The notes under the pieces are model-generated. The model made no database searches. It saw only the letters and a list, made by a program, of their open reading frames with translations, and was not told where the DNA came from. The position numbers and the translations under genes are program-made. From Strongylocentrotus droebachiensis (lineage: Eukaryota; Echinodermata; Echinoidea; Camarodonta; Strongylocentrotidae): a DNA stretch of 64,000 nt. Shown here piece by piece: positions 1-9,916 of this stretch. The stretch covers positions 1-64,000 of the forward strand of contig JAVYIG010000064.1 in NCBI GenBank assembly GCA_035222895.1. The letters are read 5' to 3'. Numbering within the stretch: the stretch's first letter is position 1; each line of letters opens with the position of its first letter.

Positions 1-235
1 GTTGACAAATTTATTTTATATATGAGAAACTTTCGCCCCAGAAGGTCACCAACTTATTTATGCAATTTTCGTTCTGGCAATTGTAGTACAAAGGATAATA
101 GCAGGTGAATGAACTGCTTCATCACCACACAGACCTGGGAAGGAATCATCCATAAATTTGAATACATTTACTTGATAAACGACTTCACATTGTACGTCAT
201 GCAGTCAAGAAAATGGCGATGCTCATCATTGCTGA
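1..235. repeat. dispersed repeat fragment (family shared with 40985-41165)
   Basis: This segment runs parallel to 40985-41165: both contain gaatgaa...cttcat, cataaatttg, acatttacttgataa, gtacgtcatg and caagaaaatggcgatgct in the same order and spacing. A more diverged relative lies at 42620-42780. No coding potential is seen. It is an interspersed repeat of unknown class. Confidence 0.7.
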
Positions 236-439
236 GAAACTGTAAATGATTCTTGCTATATGCCTCTCTCATACACTTTGATGGGGAATCTTGTAGATTA
301 ACGGTCACTAATATAATAAATCTTAAAATATTACTTGGGGTAAGGTTTCCAGTTCAAGAGATGTCTAAAGAGATCGAGAAAGTTCTCAATAGATCAAGAG
401 AGATCTAGAGATATCTAGAAAGGTCGAGAATGTATAGTA

Positions 440-1335
440 ACGCTGCCTCCGTCCTTCCTTACTTCCTTTCGTCCGTCTGTACTTCGATCCATCCGTACCA
501 AATCTGGTTTCGGTTCGATCACTTAAGTAATGTTTGACGGATTTTAATGAAATTTGATATAAGGCCATTTAAAAAAATATACATGTTTAGCGTCCCCGCC
601 CGCTTCCTTTTTGGGGGCCGCCTCCTATTTTTTTTATTTTTTTTTTTGTTGAAATGTTTTATTATTATTTATTTTTGATTTTTTTTTTTTTTTTTTTTTT
701 GAAAGAAAAAAAAACATGAAAAACTGCTAAAATGGCTCTATTTCTGATTAAAAAAAAAAAAAAATTGTCGGCGGCCATCTTGAAAAAAAATGGCCCCGAC
801 TGTCAGGGAAAATGTACCGAGTGGCCATTTTGAGCGGCCACTTTGAAAGAAAAAAAAAAAAAAAAAAAAGGGCCTCCTCCTTCCTATTTTTCGAAAAAAC
901 AGGACGCTAAACATGTTTTTTTTTTTTTTTTGCCTAAATGTACATGGTATCAAAATACAGCCTAAGTTCGATTTCTGAGTATGTAGGTCAAAGGTCATAT
1001 CTCATTAAATATGCACAAATACCCAAATCTTTTTTCCCTTCGATAATTTTAGTATATTTGACGGATTTTAATTAAATTTGATATGAAGGTACATGGAATA
1101 AAAATACAGCCTATAAGTCGATTTCGGAGTATCTAGGTCAAAGGTCAAAGGTAATAGCTCATTAAATATGCAAAAATACTTAATAATATACGCGAAAATG
1201 TGGCTTTTCGTTCGATAACTTTAGTAATGATTGACGGATTTTAATAAAATTTGATATGAAGGTAAATGGTATCAAAATAAAGCAAGTACGATTTCGGAGT
1301 ATGTAGGTCAAGGTCATTAAACATGCGAAAATGGC
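440..1335 (-). repeat. tandem-repeat mobile element, pearl/Helentron-like, with DR1 words
   Basis: A tetranucleotide-like cgtcc/gtccg tract (about 445-500) is followed by about three degenerate units of roughly 130-160 bp. Each unit has ttgacggatttta, aatttgatat(g)aagg, a 'gatttc(g/t)gagtat' word and aggtcaaaggtca, then attaaa(t)atgc. The architecture (core tandem units plus tetranucleotide tract) matches, in opposite orientation, the element at 43147-43958 and resembles the published pearl elements of bivalves, now often treated as Helitron-like. Class assignment is inference; the tandem structure is visible directly. A separate MITE (581-916) interrupts it. Confidence 0.6.
581..916. mobile_element. 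MITE-like element with inverted termini, inserted in the tandem repeat
   Basis: The left end reads acatgtttagcgtcc and the right end reads ggacgctaaacatgt, an exact 15-bp inverted pair. The interior is low complexity (A and T tracts) with ggccatc/ggccactt inverted words. It interrupts the surrounding tandem units, so it inserted later. No target duplication could be decided because of flanking A/T runs. Confidence 0.65.
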
Positions 1336-1414
1336 TAAAATATGCCATTTGTACCTGACGAGGGGATGCTACCCTTTATTTTCTCTCATGAATTTTTGTA
1401 ATGACATGCATCAG

Positions 1415-1589
1415 GTCACTCAATCCTGTCTCATCGGCATCGACTTCGAGACCGGAGAGGTAGTCGAAGGAGAAGGTAAAATCGCCGAAACAGCGAATGC
1501 AATTCACCGTGCTATCCATCGCACACGTTTCCCCATCGACGGTACAACTAGCATAATGCACACACATCAACCATATTCTACCGCCTTGG
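1415..1589 (+). CDS. aldolase-domain gene, exon a (first in window)
   Basis: The acceptor is tgcatcag|GTC, preceded by a branch-point-like taatgac and a T-rich tract; the donor is TTGG|gtaagc. It encodes VTQSCLIGIDFETGEVVEGE through HTHQPYSTAL and ends in phase 1. Open frame continues upstream to an ATG at 1331, but that stretch is intron-like and runs into repeat DNA, so the ATG is not taken as the start. Confidence 0.88.
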
Positions 1590-4500
1590 GTAAGCTCAGA
1601 TACTAAACGGTATTAATAGATAATTGTAATAGCATCACAAATTTTCGGATGCTTACTAGATTTATACCCCTAAGAAAATTAATTAATTAAAAATTGAGGC
1701 ATTATTTTAATGCAATCTGTTATATACTCGTTTTCTTATTGACTGATTTTCGTAAATTGTTAGTAATTATTTGTTTCGTATGGCCTAAATGGAATTTATG
1801 TTTCACTGTCTTAAAATAACTCCTTTTTTTGTTCATTCAAACACTATTGTTTTCTGTGTTTTCTAATGTCTTGATATCTTATGGTAAATTCAGCTTGTGT
1901 GGATGATCCAGAACCCTTCAAGTTCGGACTATCGCAGGGAAGCATGTTTTTCTATGGAAAGATGGCGTTTGATCACGGTTACACAGGAGTTGCTCATGCT
2001 GATGATGAAGGGTACAGACTGGCTAAGGTAAGTAGATGAAAAAGTCTTTGTTTCCTATCATGATCATAGTGCAATCTCTAGCTTCCCAATTGCGCATGGG
2101 GCGTCATTTTGTCTGACGTTTCATGACGTCACTGCAACATTTCACGGGACATCATAATGCGAGTAGTGATATCGTGTAAAATGTGCAAACAATAACTGAC
2201 GTATTATAATGGACCAATTGTTTTGAAAGGAGTAAGAAGCAGGTGAGAACGCAGTCAATGACGCCTTGAGTGTAAATGATACACCGGTAATACAAAAATG
2301 ATAGGTCTATTCGTGTCAACTACCATTAATTTTGTGCCTAACCCTAATGAATTTGGTTGCTTACTTAGAAGCATAATTATATACACATGCTTTCTTAGCA
2401 GCCAGGTAAAATAAGCCGTCAAGACAACCGTAACTCTTATCATGACTGACTCTTGTCATGTCTGACCTTCGATACAAACGTGAAAGTCAACCCTGCGTTC
2501 GACCATTTTCCTGCATATTGTTTTTAATTCCTTTTGGTGTCAAATCAGTCGATGAAGCCACAGTCCCCTTGCTTTTAAAATATAACTCTGAGTCAAAGCT
2601 GTTCTTTTTGCAAAAATAGGAGGGTATGCAATTGCAATTGAATTAATTAACAAGCCAAAACAGCCAATAGGTTGATCTTCAAAAGATATCGGTTCTGCAG
2701 ACGACCCAAATTCAATCATTCAAGCTTAAAGGAGTCCGTACCAAAAAGAAAAAGAACTGCCCATATTATACGTTGCAATTTCAGTATGATACTTCAGGTT
2801 TTCCAGGCATTGGTGACATAAATACTGGCACTCATCTTAAACTTTTGCTCCCTTTCGATCCCTCTTTCAACCAGGTTCTCGGTGATAAAAGTGTCTTGAT
2901 GATGTGTAATCATGGGGTACTCACTGTTGGTAAAAGAGCATGCGACGCCTTCTATATTCTGTACGAGCTTGAAGTATCCGCAAAAATTCAGGTTAGTATT
3001 ATAGGAAAATCGAACACATTTTAACACTTAGTGATATTTATGCGACACGCGAATAATATCCCTGTGCCACAATGTATCTATCATGGGATAGATGTACCAT
3101 TAAAGGCTTCAAGATTATTTAACTGTTTTTAGCGCAAGATCAATCCAGTGTTAGAAGGGTTGTCATGGAGCCATCGGCGTCAATCCGGGGAGGGGGGGGG
3201 GGGACAGGGGAGACACGTCCCCCACGATTTTTCCTAGGGGGGGGGGGGACATCATATCAAAATTAATGTCCCCCATGTTTTGTCAGAAAAGAAGGGGGAC
3301 TACCAGGAACAACGATTTAGTATGAATTGCCAAAGAGATGAAAGTTAAATTTAAAAAAAAATATGTATTACTGGACAACGTTCCCATTGGTTCCAACGAG
3401 CAATATGCCTAAAATTTCTATGTTGCCAAATGTGTTTAACTCGACGGGTCTCGGACATATTTTGTCAGTATTGCCCCAAGGGAAAAGATGCCTAGGCGAA
3501 GAAAAAACAAACAGAATTGATGATATTTTTTTCAGTCACACAAACGAGATCAATACCAGACAGGTAACAGATAACTTAGTGAGATGGGTGTTGAATGCTC
3601 TTGATAATAAAGAGCATACAATCTGTCTGTACTTGGATATTTTTAAAACTTTGTGATTGCAACTAATCATCATTATTGTTACTTACCAAACTCAGATTTT
3701 CTGGAATTATGGGATTAGTGTTTCACGCGATTAAAGATTATTTAAAGGATAGAAAAAAGTTTGTAAATTGTAGGAGTGTTCTATTCAGGGGCCCCTGTTT
3801 TTCTCGTTCATGTCAAAAGTCTTCCTAATTATGTGTCAGAGGTTTCGCATATACTATATTTGCAGATGACACGATCGTTTTTTAAGTGATTCAGATTTGA
3901 AGTAAAAAAAAATAATATAGAATTAAACAAGTTTATTTTATTGGTTTAAAGTTAATGGTTGAGAAAAAAAAAATTATATGCATTTACTACCCTAAACACA
4001 AAATTTGACAGGGATTTATTAGATTTTAAATTTCTAAGTGTTCAAACTAGTCTGACTCAACGCATCTGCAATTTCTAGGTCTTGCAATCTATGAAAAGCT
4101 CCGAATGACAAAACATTGTGAGGCAGTTAGGCATAGTCCTGTGGAATGGATTAACGGGTGACATTGAAAACTCGGAACCACTTTAAAGCTTTAAAACAAA
4201 ATGAAGAAAATATTTATTGTTAAATATACAATATAATATTATATTAATTCAGGGGTAAAACCCTGACAAGCAATTTTTGCTTTTGTTTTCCCCATCCACG
4301 TACATGTACTAGTTTACCATATTTCCTCCATTGTTATTTACTATCTTTTTTCTGTCGTCATTTTATTTACTATTCCTTTGTATTTTATAATGTACGTTAT
4401 TTTGTATTATGCATGTTGTTTTAAATTGGAATGTGAGAAATGAATAAATGAAATGAAATTAATTAAATGTGGATTAACGTCTTGCGAAAGGACGTTAGTG

Positions 4501-4976
4501 CATTGTGATATATGCAGTCTGGTGACTTCTACTAAACCACAACACCTCTTAATAAGCAATGGTGTATCCAAAAAATATCCCATGACAATGGAGAGAAAAC
4601 TCACATAGGCCTACGATAGGTACAGATACCGATCGCTTTCGAGATAAACACAGTCTATCTTCCCTTATATATTATCGGTTTCGTCGACTGTCAGTCTAGT
4701 TGTCTGTCTGACGGTCTACTTTGGATGATCTCCACCCCTCCCCCCCCCCCCCCACCCCCCCCCGACAAAGGTGTACTTGTGTTAAAATTATATCTGTTGT
4801 ATTTTTTCTTTTTATTTTGTTAGGTACAGGCTCAATCCACGGGGATGAAGTTGCGAATGGCACCACAAGAAATATGTGAGAAGGTTGCGAATGATGCCAT
4901 GGATGACGACAATCTTCTTTTTTTCAAAGCACTAAGGAAGCAAATGACTAAACAAAAGCCGTGCGTGACAGACTAG
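1415..4976 (+). CDS. class II aldolase/adducin-domain protein, C-terminal part (4 exons)
   Basis: Joined exons 1415-1589, 1894-2027, 2875-2991 and 4824-4976 give 192 residues ending in a TAG stop. All junctions have GT/AG sites and a continuous frame. The protein shows the class II aldolase fold: VTQS then a GIDFETGEVVEG strand pair, a Glu in GKIAET, the metal-binding-type HTHQPYSTAL, and the second His block CNHGVLTVG, followed by the E..AKIQ..AQS helix. In fuculose-phosphate aldolase the equivalent HxH and late His bind zinc and the Glu is the acid/base; here these residues are present, so enzymatic activity is possible but the substrate is unknown. The chain stops soon after the fold, without the neck and basic tail of true adducins, so I read it as a stand-alone aldolase-class-2-like protein. 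The N-terminal exons must lie left of the window. It is convergent with IMPDH. Confidence 0.9.
1894..2027 (+). CDS. aldolase-domain gene, exon b
   Basis: Acceptor aaattcag|CT, donor GCTAAG|gtaagt. It encodes (A)CVDDPEPFKFGLSQG followed by SMFFYGKMAFDHGYTGVAHA and DDEGYRLAK. The 'lSQgSm.fyG...yd.gytG.a...eegyrLa' pattern is typical of the middle of class II aldolase domains. Enters at phase 1 and leaves at phase 0. Confidence 0.92.
2875..2991 (+). CDS. aldolase-domain gene, exon c
   Basis: Acceptor tcaaccag|GTT, donor ATTCAG|gttagt, 39 codons in phase 0. It encodes VLGDKSVLMMCNHGVLTVG and KRACDAFYILYELEVSAKIQ. NHGVLTVG carries the third conserved metal-ligand-type histidine of the family. Confidence 0.93.
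3180..3305. repeat. G-rich low-complexity block
   Basis: Two runs of nine or more G lie inside repeated ggggac/gtcccc words, forming an imperfect inverted pair (gacacgtcccc versus ggggggacatc). It is probably the end of a mobile element. Nothing coding is seen. Confidence 0.5.
3500..4455 (+). pseudogene. degenerate non-LTR retrotransposon reverse transcriptase
   Basis: In the + frames, pieces of a Jockey/CR1-like reverse transcriptase are recognisable: NALDNKEHTICLYLDIFKTL (block around the first catalytic Asp), then TKLRFSGIMGLVF and IKDYLKDRKKFVNCRSV, and after a frame change FADDTIVF at about 3859-3882 (the FADD catalytic motif). Stops and frameshifts break it repeatedly, so it is dead. 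The stretch ends in gaataaatgaaatgaaat, a typical LINE 3' tail. It lies in the last intron of the aldolase-domain gene. Confidence 0.8.
4460..4565 (-). mobile_element. SINE fragment (same family as 22790-23075)
   Basis: Shares tggattaacgtcttgc, gaaaggacgttagtg and the accacaacacctc word with the better-preserved SINE at 22790-23075, in the same orientation and spacing. Its box B region is degraded (ctggtgacttctactaaacc). It is an old, truncated copy. Confidence 0.6.
4824..4976 (+). CDS. aldolase-domain gene, last exon
   Basis: Acceptor tttgttag|GTA, then 50 codons and TAG. It encodes VQAQSTGMKLRMAPQEICEK, a helical segment, and a charged tail ending KPCVTD. The AQSTG..L..P.E pattern fits the C-terminus of bacterial-type class II aldolase proteins. 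The stop codon lies immediately before a SINE/LINE-type 3' tail at about 4990-5060, which would then form part of the 3' UTR. Confidence 0.9.
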   Translation, partial: VQAQSTGMKLRMAPQEICEKVANDAMDDDNLLFFKALRKQMTKQKPCVTD

Positions 4977-4987
4977 AGTAAACGTGA

Positions 4988-5065
4988 GCGGAACATTTAT
5001 TTGTAGAGCGCTTTGAGACATTTTGTATTAAGCGCCATATAAAAGCGGATTATTATTGATATTAT
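4988..5065 (+). mobile_element. 3' tail of a SINE or CR1/L2-type LINE
   Basis: Contains gagcgctttgagac, gtattaagcgccatataaaa and a run of att repeats, the tail arrangement common to many marine-invertebrate SINEs and their partner LINEs. It starts only about a dozen bases after the stop codon of the aldolase-domain gene. No intact head is seen. Confidence 0.5.
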
Positions 5066-5424
5066 GATGATGGCACAAACGAAGTTATGCAAATAGACGA
5101 TTTTTAAAAATCTTAAGTATTTATGGTCATGGGTAATAATGGGTTTTATGAACATTATTGACATCTTGACTTCAAAATTCTTTGCTTTGAAATGCTTACA
5201 AAATTGTGGTTGTCTAGTAAACATTTTATGCCATTTTATGTCATATTCGTTCAGCATAAGTATGTCAGGCCCATTGTACACTATACAACCTCCTGCATGC
5301 GATCCGATTTCCGAAAAAATTGCAATTATCATAATAGATATGGAATCTAAACAAACAACATCTTCCTGATTTAGGATCTAAATAATGATAAGAATACTAA
5401 AACCCCGAATTGTTGTGAACTTAA

Positions 5425-5725
5425 TACCCCGTACACACAGCTCTGCGACCTTACGAAGACCATGCCGATCACCCCGATCTGAAAAAGTTGTCAAATCGGG
5501 ACATTATCGCCGTCGAAATCCAGCAATTTGGCAACTTAAAGACTACATCACGACTGTACTGCGATGTTTCTCCGTCAAAAGCGCTGCTGACTCGCTGGCA
5601 GCGCTCAAAATACACGGGGGCGGTGGGCGATTCGCCCCCGTGAGCTGCATAATCGCCCCCGTCAGGTTGCTCACGGGGGCGATTGCAAAATTCAAAATCG
5701 CCCCCGTGGAATTATAAAATAAAGA
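5425..5725. repeat. palindrome cluster built on a GCCCCCGTGAG word, plus possible poly(A) signal
   Basis: Between 5615 and 5710 the word cgcccccgt or its complement acgggggcg occurs five times in alternating orientation, including gctcacgggggcga and tcgcccccgtgagc, so the DNA can fold into several alternative stems. A related cluster (gagcccccgt) occurs at 8706-8715 and 10485-10555. Upstream 5427-5600 is unique-looking. An AATAAA at 5718-5723 could end the aldolase-domain transcript, but this is not more than a candidate. Confidence 0.55.
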
Positions 5726-5983
5726 TTATCTTTTCTGTTATAACTTTAACACAATATTGAGTTTCAATTTACAAACCTTAAACCAATGAAATGGGACTTA
5801 GATTAGCGTGCAAGATTTCTCGTTCTATGAGTAGGCCTATTATTACCGATTCAGCTCGCAGTGCAGTGCCGCCGTCAGCAGTGGTTATAGGCCTACTATA
5901 GCTGTGCCGTTAGTAACGGTACGTGTGGACGCTGCCGCGCCATGTCTGCTGGAGCTATGGAGGCGATCGCGCAAGGGCAGAAC

Positions 5984-6010
5984 CCCCCCCCCCCCCCCCC
6001 CCCCCACTCA
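5984..6010. repeat. poly-C tract
   Basis: About 22 consecutive C residues at 5985-6006. One of many mono-G/C runs in the window. The ORF that spans it (from 5904) is a low-complexity by-product. Confidence 0.9.
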
Positions 6011-6510
6011 GGGGGTCAGAATGACCGCATGCGTGTTGCCAAAATGTCCGGTAAAGGGGTACTTTTTGTGCGACAAAGTCCGGCCCGAGAATTGTAAAAA
6101 AAAAGTGGTGTATTTGACTTTTCACCCGGAGATTTCTTTAAAAAGGGGATGTTTTTTTCTTTTTTTCTGTCATCTCCTTGGACTCCTGAGAAATTATTCC
6201 GAATATAGGGGGGTACATTGAGCATTTTTCCTGATTTAGATGGGTCTCCAAGGCAGGAAAAGCCCGCGAAAAGCCTGCGAAAGGGGGGGGGGGGGTTCGA
6301 AAATGTTGGCAGTCCTCAGATAGGGGGTGCTTTCAAAAAGAGGGAACGAGCATAATTATGCGTACCCTAAATAACACTGAGTGGGGGGGGGGCGGGGCAG
6401 AAACATGGTCATGGAGAAGTTTTTCGTTGTGAAAAGCGTAAACCCGCTGAAATCTGGTGATTTCAAATGACCAGCAAATAATGAACCTCGACCAGTAAAT
6501 CAATATAAGG

Positions 6511-6626
6511 GACTTTTAGATTTGCACGATGAGAACGTGGACTGCAACGTGTGACCTCCTTTTAAGGCACTGCCAGTGCTTAAAAGGACGTAACACGTCC
6601 ACGTCCACGCAAATCTAAAAGTCCCT
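6511..6626. mobile_element. short palindromic MITE
   Basis: The left end agggacttttagatttgc and right end gcaaatctaaaagtccct are exact complements, and the arms continue with gaacgtggac/gtccacgt and an inner gcactgccagtgc hairpin. About 116 bp in all. It folds almost completely on itself; no coding capacity. Confidence 0.75.
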
Positions 6627-6627
6627 A

Positions 6628-6775
6628 TTGAGAAGAAGAGAAAGACCAAGATGTCGTGGAATGATATGGTAACATGGGCAGATCTACGGGGGGGGGGGGT
6701 CAAGAAGAGGACGACCAAGATGTCGTTGAATGATATGGTAACATGAGCAGATCTAAGGGGGGGGTTAGGGGGTTG
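6628..6775 (+). repeat. two-copy tandem repeat of about 70 bp
   Basis: Both units carry gaccaagatgtcgt(g/t)gaatg, atatggtaacatg(g/a)gcagatct and end in a G run. The first is 6645-6701 and the second 6712-6768, differing at a few positions only. Confidence 0.75.
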
Positions 6776-7020
6776 AACCCCCTCCTTCCCCCTCCCCGGC
6801 CCCTTGGGCTGCCAAGTGAAAATGTGATGTGCATAGAAAAACGCCATTATGTGTCCAGATCGACCCACACAGTAAGATGTTAGTAGATGCAAGGAAAACA
6901 ATACGGGGGTTCAAAATAGCAACAACAACAAAAAAAATCGCCTCGCCGCTATGCGGCTCGTGGACGATGCTTCGCATGTAAGTAGATGCCAGGAAAACAT
7001 CACTTACGGGGGTCCAAAAT

Positions 7021-8439
7021 CAGGGGCGGATCCAGCCGACGGCAGGAGGGGGGGGGGGGGCAAATCTTGAGAAAATATTTATCGGCGAATGAGCGGAGGG
7101 GGGGGGGGGGCTGGATAAATGCACATATATTTGTTTTTGGGGTCCAGTTTTTGGGGAACATTTTTGCGCCGACTCAGCCGGCCGGTGAATATTAAAGCGG
7201 GGGGGGGGGGGGTGCTTTTTCAGGGGGGGGGGGGAGGTGAAGCGCCGTTTTAGCATGACTTTCTTTTTAACTCTTACTTTCACCTATCCCAGATAACCCT
7301 AAGTTTTTGGTCGCTGCTGTATATGTAGTTGATAATGCATGATTAAAATGAAGAGAGAAAGAGAGAGAGAGAGAGAACCACCATCATTTTGCAATGGTTC
7401 AGGGTTTGTGTAATGTACATTTGAAACCGTTTCTTAGTGTCTCAACCCTAACAAAATAACGAAACTATTTTTGAGGAAAAGCATTATACTGAACTGAATA
7501 AAGAATAATAGCTTTATATTGGCTCATACTACTACTGATACGGGCTAAAGACAATGTGGTATTTGTATAGAGGTATTCTAAAATGACATTCTGATAATCA
7601 ACATTTTGTTCTGGTATCATAATGTATATACGCATAATACAACTGATCTTTATGATTTCTTAACGTGACATAGATTCTTCTCCCCCTGCAAACAAAAAAG
7701 AAAACAAGGTTATTTAATAAAAGGATCATGCGACAAATAATCATTGTGATTCAAATTGATGCAAGGACTTTTTTTTGAATAAGCAATGCTTTTCACCAGA
7801 ATCTTCTTTGTAAAAACGACTTTTACAAATCTCAGCCATGCAATTCTGCAAAAGTGTTGTAAGATCACTTTCAGATTAGGAGAAGTGTATTCTTTGATGA
7901 GTATTTTACATTGAATGGAACGTCTCAACTCAGTAAGCATGGCTGAGATTTGTAAAAGTTGTTTTTAAAAAGAAGATTCGGGTAAATAGCAGTGCTTATT
8001 CAAACAAATATTCGCATCAATTTGAATCACAATCATTATTTGTCGCTTAATCCCTTTTAATGGCCTTGTTTTCTTTCTCGTTTGCAAGGGGAGAAGAAGA
8101 TAATTATGTCACGTTAAAGACATCTTAAAGATTAGTGTTGTATGCGTATATATTATATACACAGGCCCCGCGGAACGTTTATCAAAGTGGGGGCTAAAGT
8201 ATTTACGGTCAGGTAGAGGGTAGCGAGCGTAAATTGGTGTGGGGGGGTTCAGGGGTTTTAGGCATTTAATTACGGTCAGAGAAGCACAAATATTTTGATG
8301 CCGCATTTGTGTCCCTGGCAGGTCAGGGGGGGGCGTTTTTTATTTTATTTTTTAAGGTAAAATTTACGTTACTATCATATTTTTTTACTGGTTTGGAGGC
8401 TAGGGGAGGCGGTAGAATCGGCCCGTGGATCCGCGCCTG
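7021..8439. mobile_element. non-autonomous hAT-like element with 8-bp target duplication
   Basis: The left end reads caggggcggatcca and the right end, reverse complemented, caggcgcggatcca. Flanks are tccaaaat at 7013-7020 and tccaaaat at 8440-8447, an exact 8-bp direct repeat as made by hAT transposases. The interior has G runs, a foldback (7620-8165) and no transposase-like ORF, so it is non-autonomous. The host sequence on both sides carries a tcgcctcgccgct(a)(t/c)gcggct word, so the target itself was repetitive. The right end with its flank has been copied to about 10.3 kb. Confidence 0.75.
7620..8165. repeat. long imperfect inverted repeat (foldback) inside the hAT-like element
   Basis: Left arm about 7620-7845 and right arm about 7938-8162 pair: gtatatacgcataatacaac with gttgtatgcgtatatat, taacgtgacat with atgtcacgtta, cttctccccctgcaaac with gtttgcaaggggagaag, cgacaaataat with attatttgtcg, and ttttacaaatctcagccatg with catggctgagatttgtaaaa. 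Arms are diverged by many substitutions, so this is an old structure. The spacer is about 95 bp. Confidence 0.8.
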
Positions 8440-8760
8440 TCCAAAATAGCACACACACACAATCGCCTCGCCGCTACGCGGCTCAGTAAAGAAAGAATGT
8501 AAAGGTTGCTCCCAATAATGAGGAGGAAATAATGTGCAGAACGGGAAGAAATCGAGAGAATGTCATCACGGGATGAAAGTCAGTAACAGCTATGTAGCTT
8601 GTAAATTTGTAAGAGGGAAAATGCTGATTAAAATGATAATGATGAAATAGCAAATAATTGAGGAGTATCATAGATACCAATACAATGGATATTTGTATAA
8701 AAAAGAGCCCCCGTCAGTACTAAAAGAGGTGTGAGTACAAAAAATTAATTTGAGCCCTGT
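8058..8760 (+). repeat. segmental duplication, copy 1
   Basis: Nearly identical to 9917-10572: both start at cttgttttctttctcgtttg, run through the hAT-like right end, its flank tccaaaatagcacacac, the gaaatcgagagaatgtcatc word and continue to aaaattaatttgagccct. Copy 1 has about 90 extra bases at 8595-8684 and lacks the extra palindromic words of copy 2. Because the host flank was copied as well, this is duplication of a segment rather than a second transposition. Confidence 0.85.
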
Positions 8761-9545
8761 TCTATATGCTTTTAATTTTGTAGAGTATTCATTATTATTT
8801 TTATAGACTGTCTTTCCAGGCTTTTATATACCTATCTTGTAATTTGTCCTATTGATAGAAAATGTATTATGGTTTTGCCAGATGCGAGAGAAACCTCATG
8901 AGTTTTAAAAGGATTTCATGTTTTTGCAATATTAATGTCAATGATTTTGCCCTCAACGTAAGCTTGCTAAACAAAGCTCTTTTCGGAGGAGTTTATCATC
9001 GTGATGCCAGCAGCTAACAGCACATTTTAATGTTGTTAGTGCGAGGGGGAATCGTTCAGTTTCCGCTATAATAGTGCCCGGAATAGTGCTACTCATCGCT
9101 GATCTGTTAGTGCCAATGAGAGCTTTAAAAAAAAATCGGTTGTAGGGAGTCAGGTAGGAATGTTTTGTAGCATTTCTTTAATTCTTTCGTATCCTTTATC
9201 AAGTATTCAAGCCCTCATATTTCGGAATTATAAAGAAGGATTGGTTTTATACAGGTATCGGAAAAGGTTTTGCCCCTGCACCCTATCCGTTAAGATAGAA
9301 GTGGTTCCCAAGACAACCTTTTGTTGTATACAGTTGGAGAGAGTGTGAGTTTTATGTTTAGATGAAAGCTTCTAAGAACCACTCCCGTGGACCTTTTATT
9401 ATTTACAACATTTCTTGCTGTCTGCTGCCTCGAGATCACTGGGGCGAAGAAAGGTAACAATGTATACCAAGGATCCCTAGGATTTATCCTTTTTGAATCC
9501 ATTGAATGTTGTGTCATGCAGTATTCAGGTATTGTGTTCTGCTAC
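8760..9545. other. no gene seen; unique AT-rich spacer
   Basis: Nothing recognisable was found on either strand. The 62-residue frame from 9160 and its neighbours have no family features and contain no splice-flanked exon of either gene. Confidence 0.5.
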
Positions 9546-9549
9546 CTAA

Positions 9550-9718
9550 TCCGAAGTCCGAAGGTACGTTGTGCTCTTTAAAAAGAGAACACAATAGGGG
9601 CAGTGCAATTTCGATACCAAGGGATGGATAAGAGTTTATTTCTAAAAAAAAGAAATGAAAAGGCTGTCTGACTTTCAATCCATTGCACTGTTCCCATTGT
9701 GTGCTCTTTTCAAAGACC
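9550..9718. repeat. imperfect inverted repeat, MITE-like
   Basis: gtgctctttaaaaagagaac with acacaataggggcagtgcaa on the left pairs with ttgcactgttcccattgtgt and gctcttttcaaag on the right. About 165 bp, with a mixed central loop. No target duplication could be assigned. Confidence 0.6.
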
Positions 9719-9916
9719 ACAAAAAGCCCTCAGATTAAACATTCCATATCTCTTGAAGAGAGAAAGAGGTTATTTCTAAAATGAAATGAAAGGGCTATAT
9801 ATGGTGACTAATAATTGCTGCAGTCGTGAGCGAGGCAAATTCGTAAAAGAAATGACAAAAATACTGAAACATTATTTACATTTTTTAATATAATATATCT
9901 ATTTGACTTTCAAGAG

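Noticed and set aside
1331..1414. ATG at 1331 as the start of the aldolase-domain protein
   Set aside because: The segment before 1415 has a branch-point word, T-rich tract and CAG acceptor, and would truncate the domain; the true 5' exons should be outside the window.
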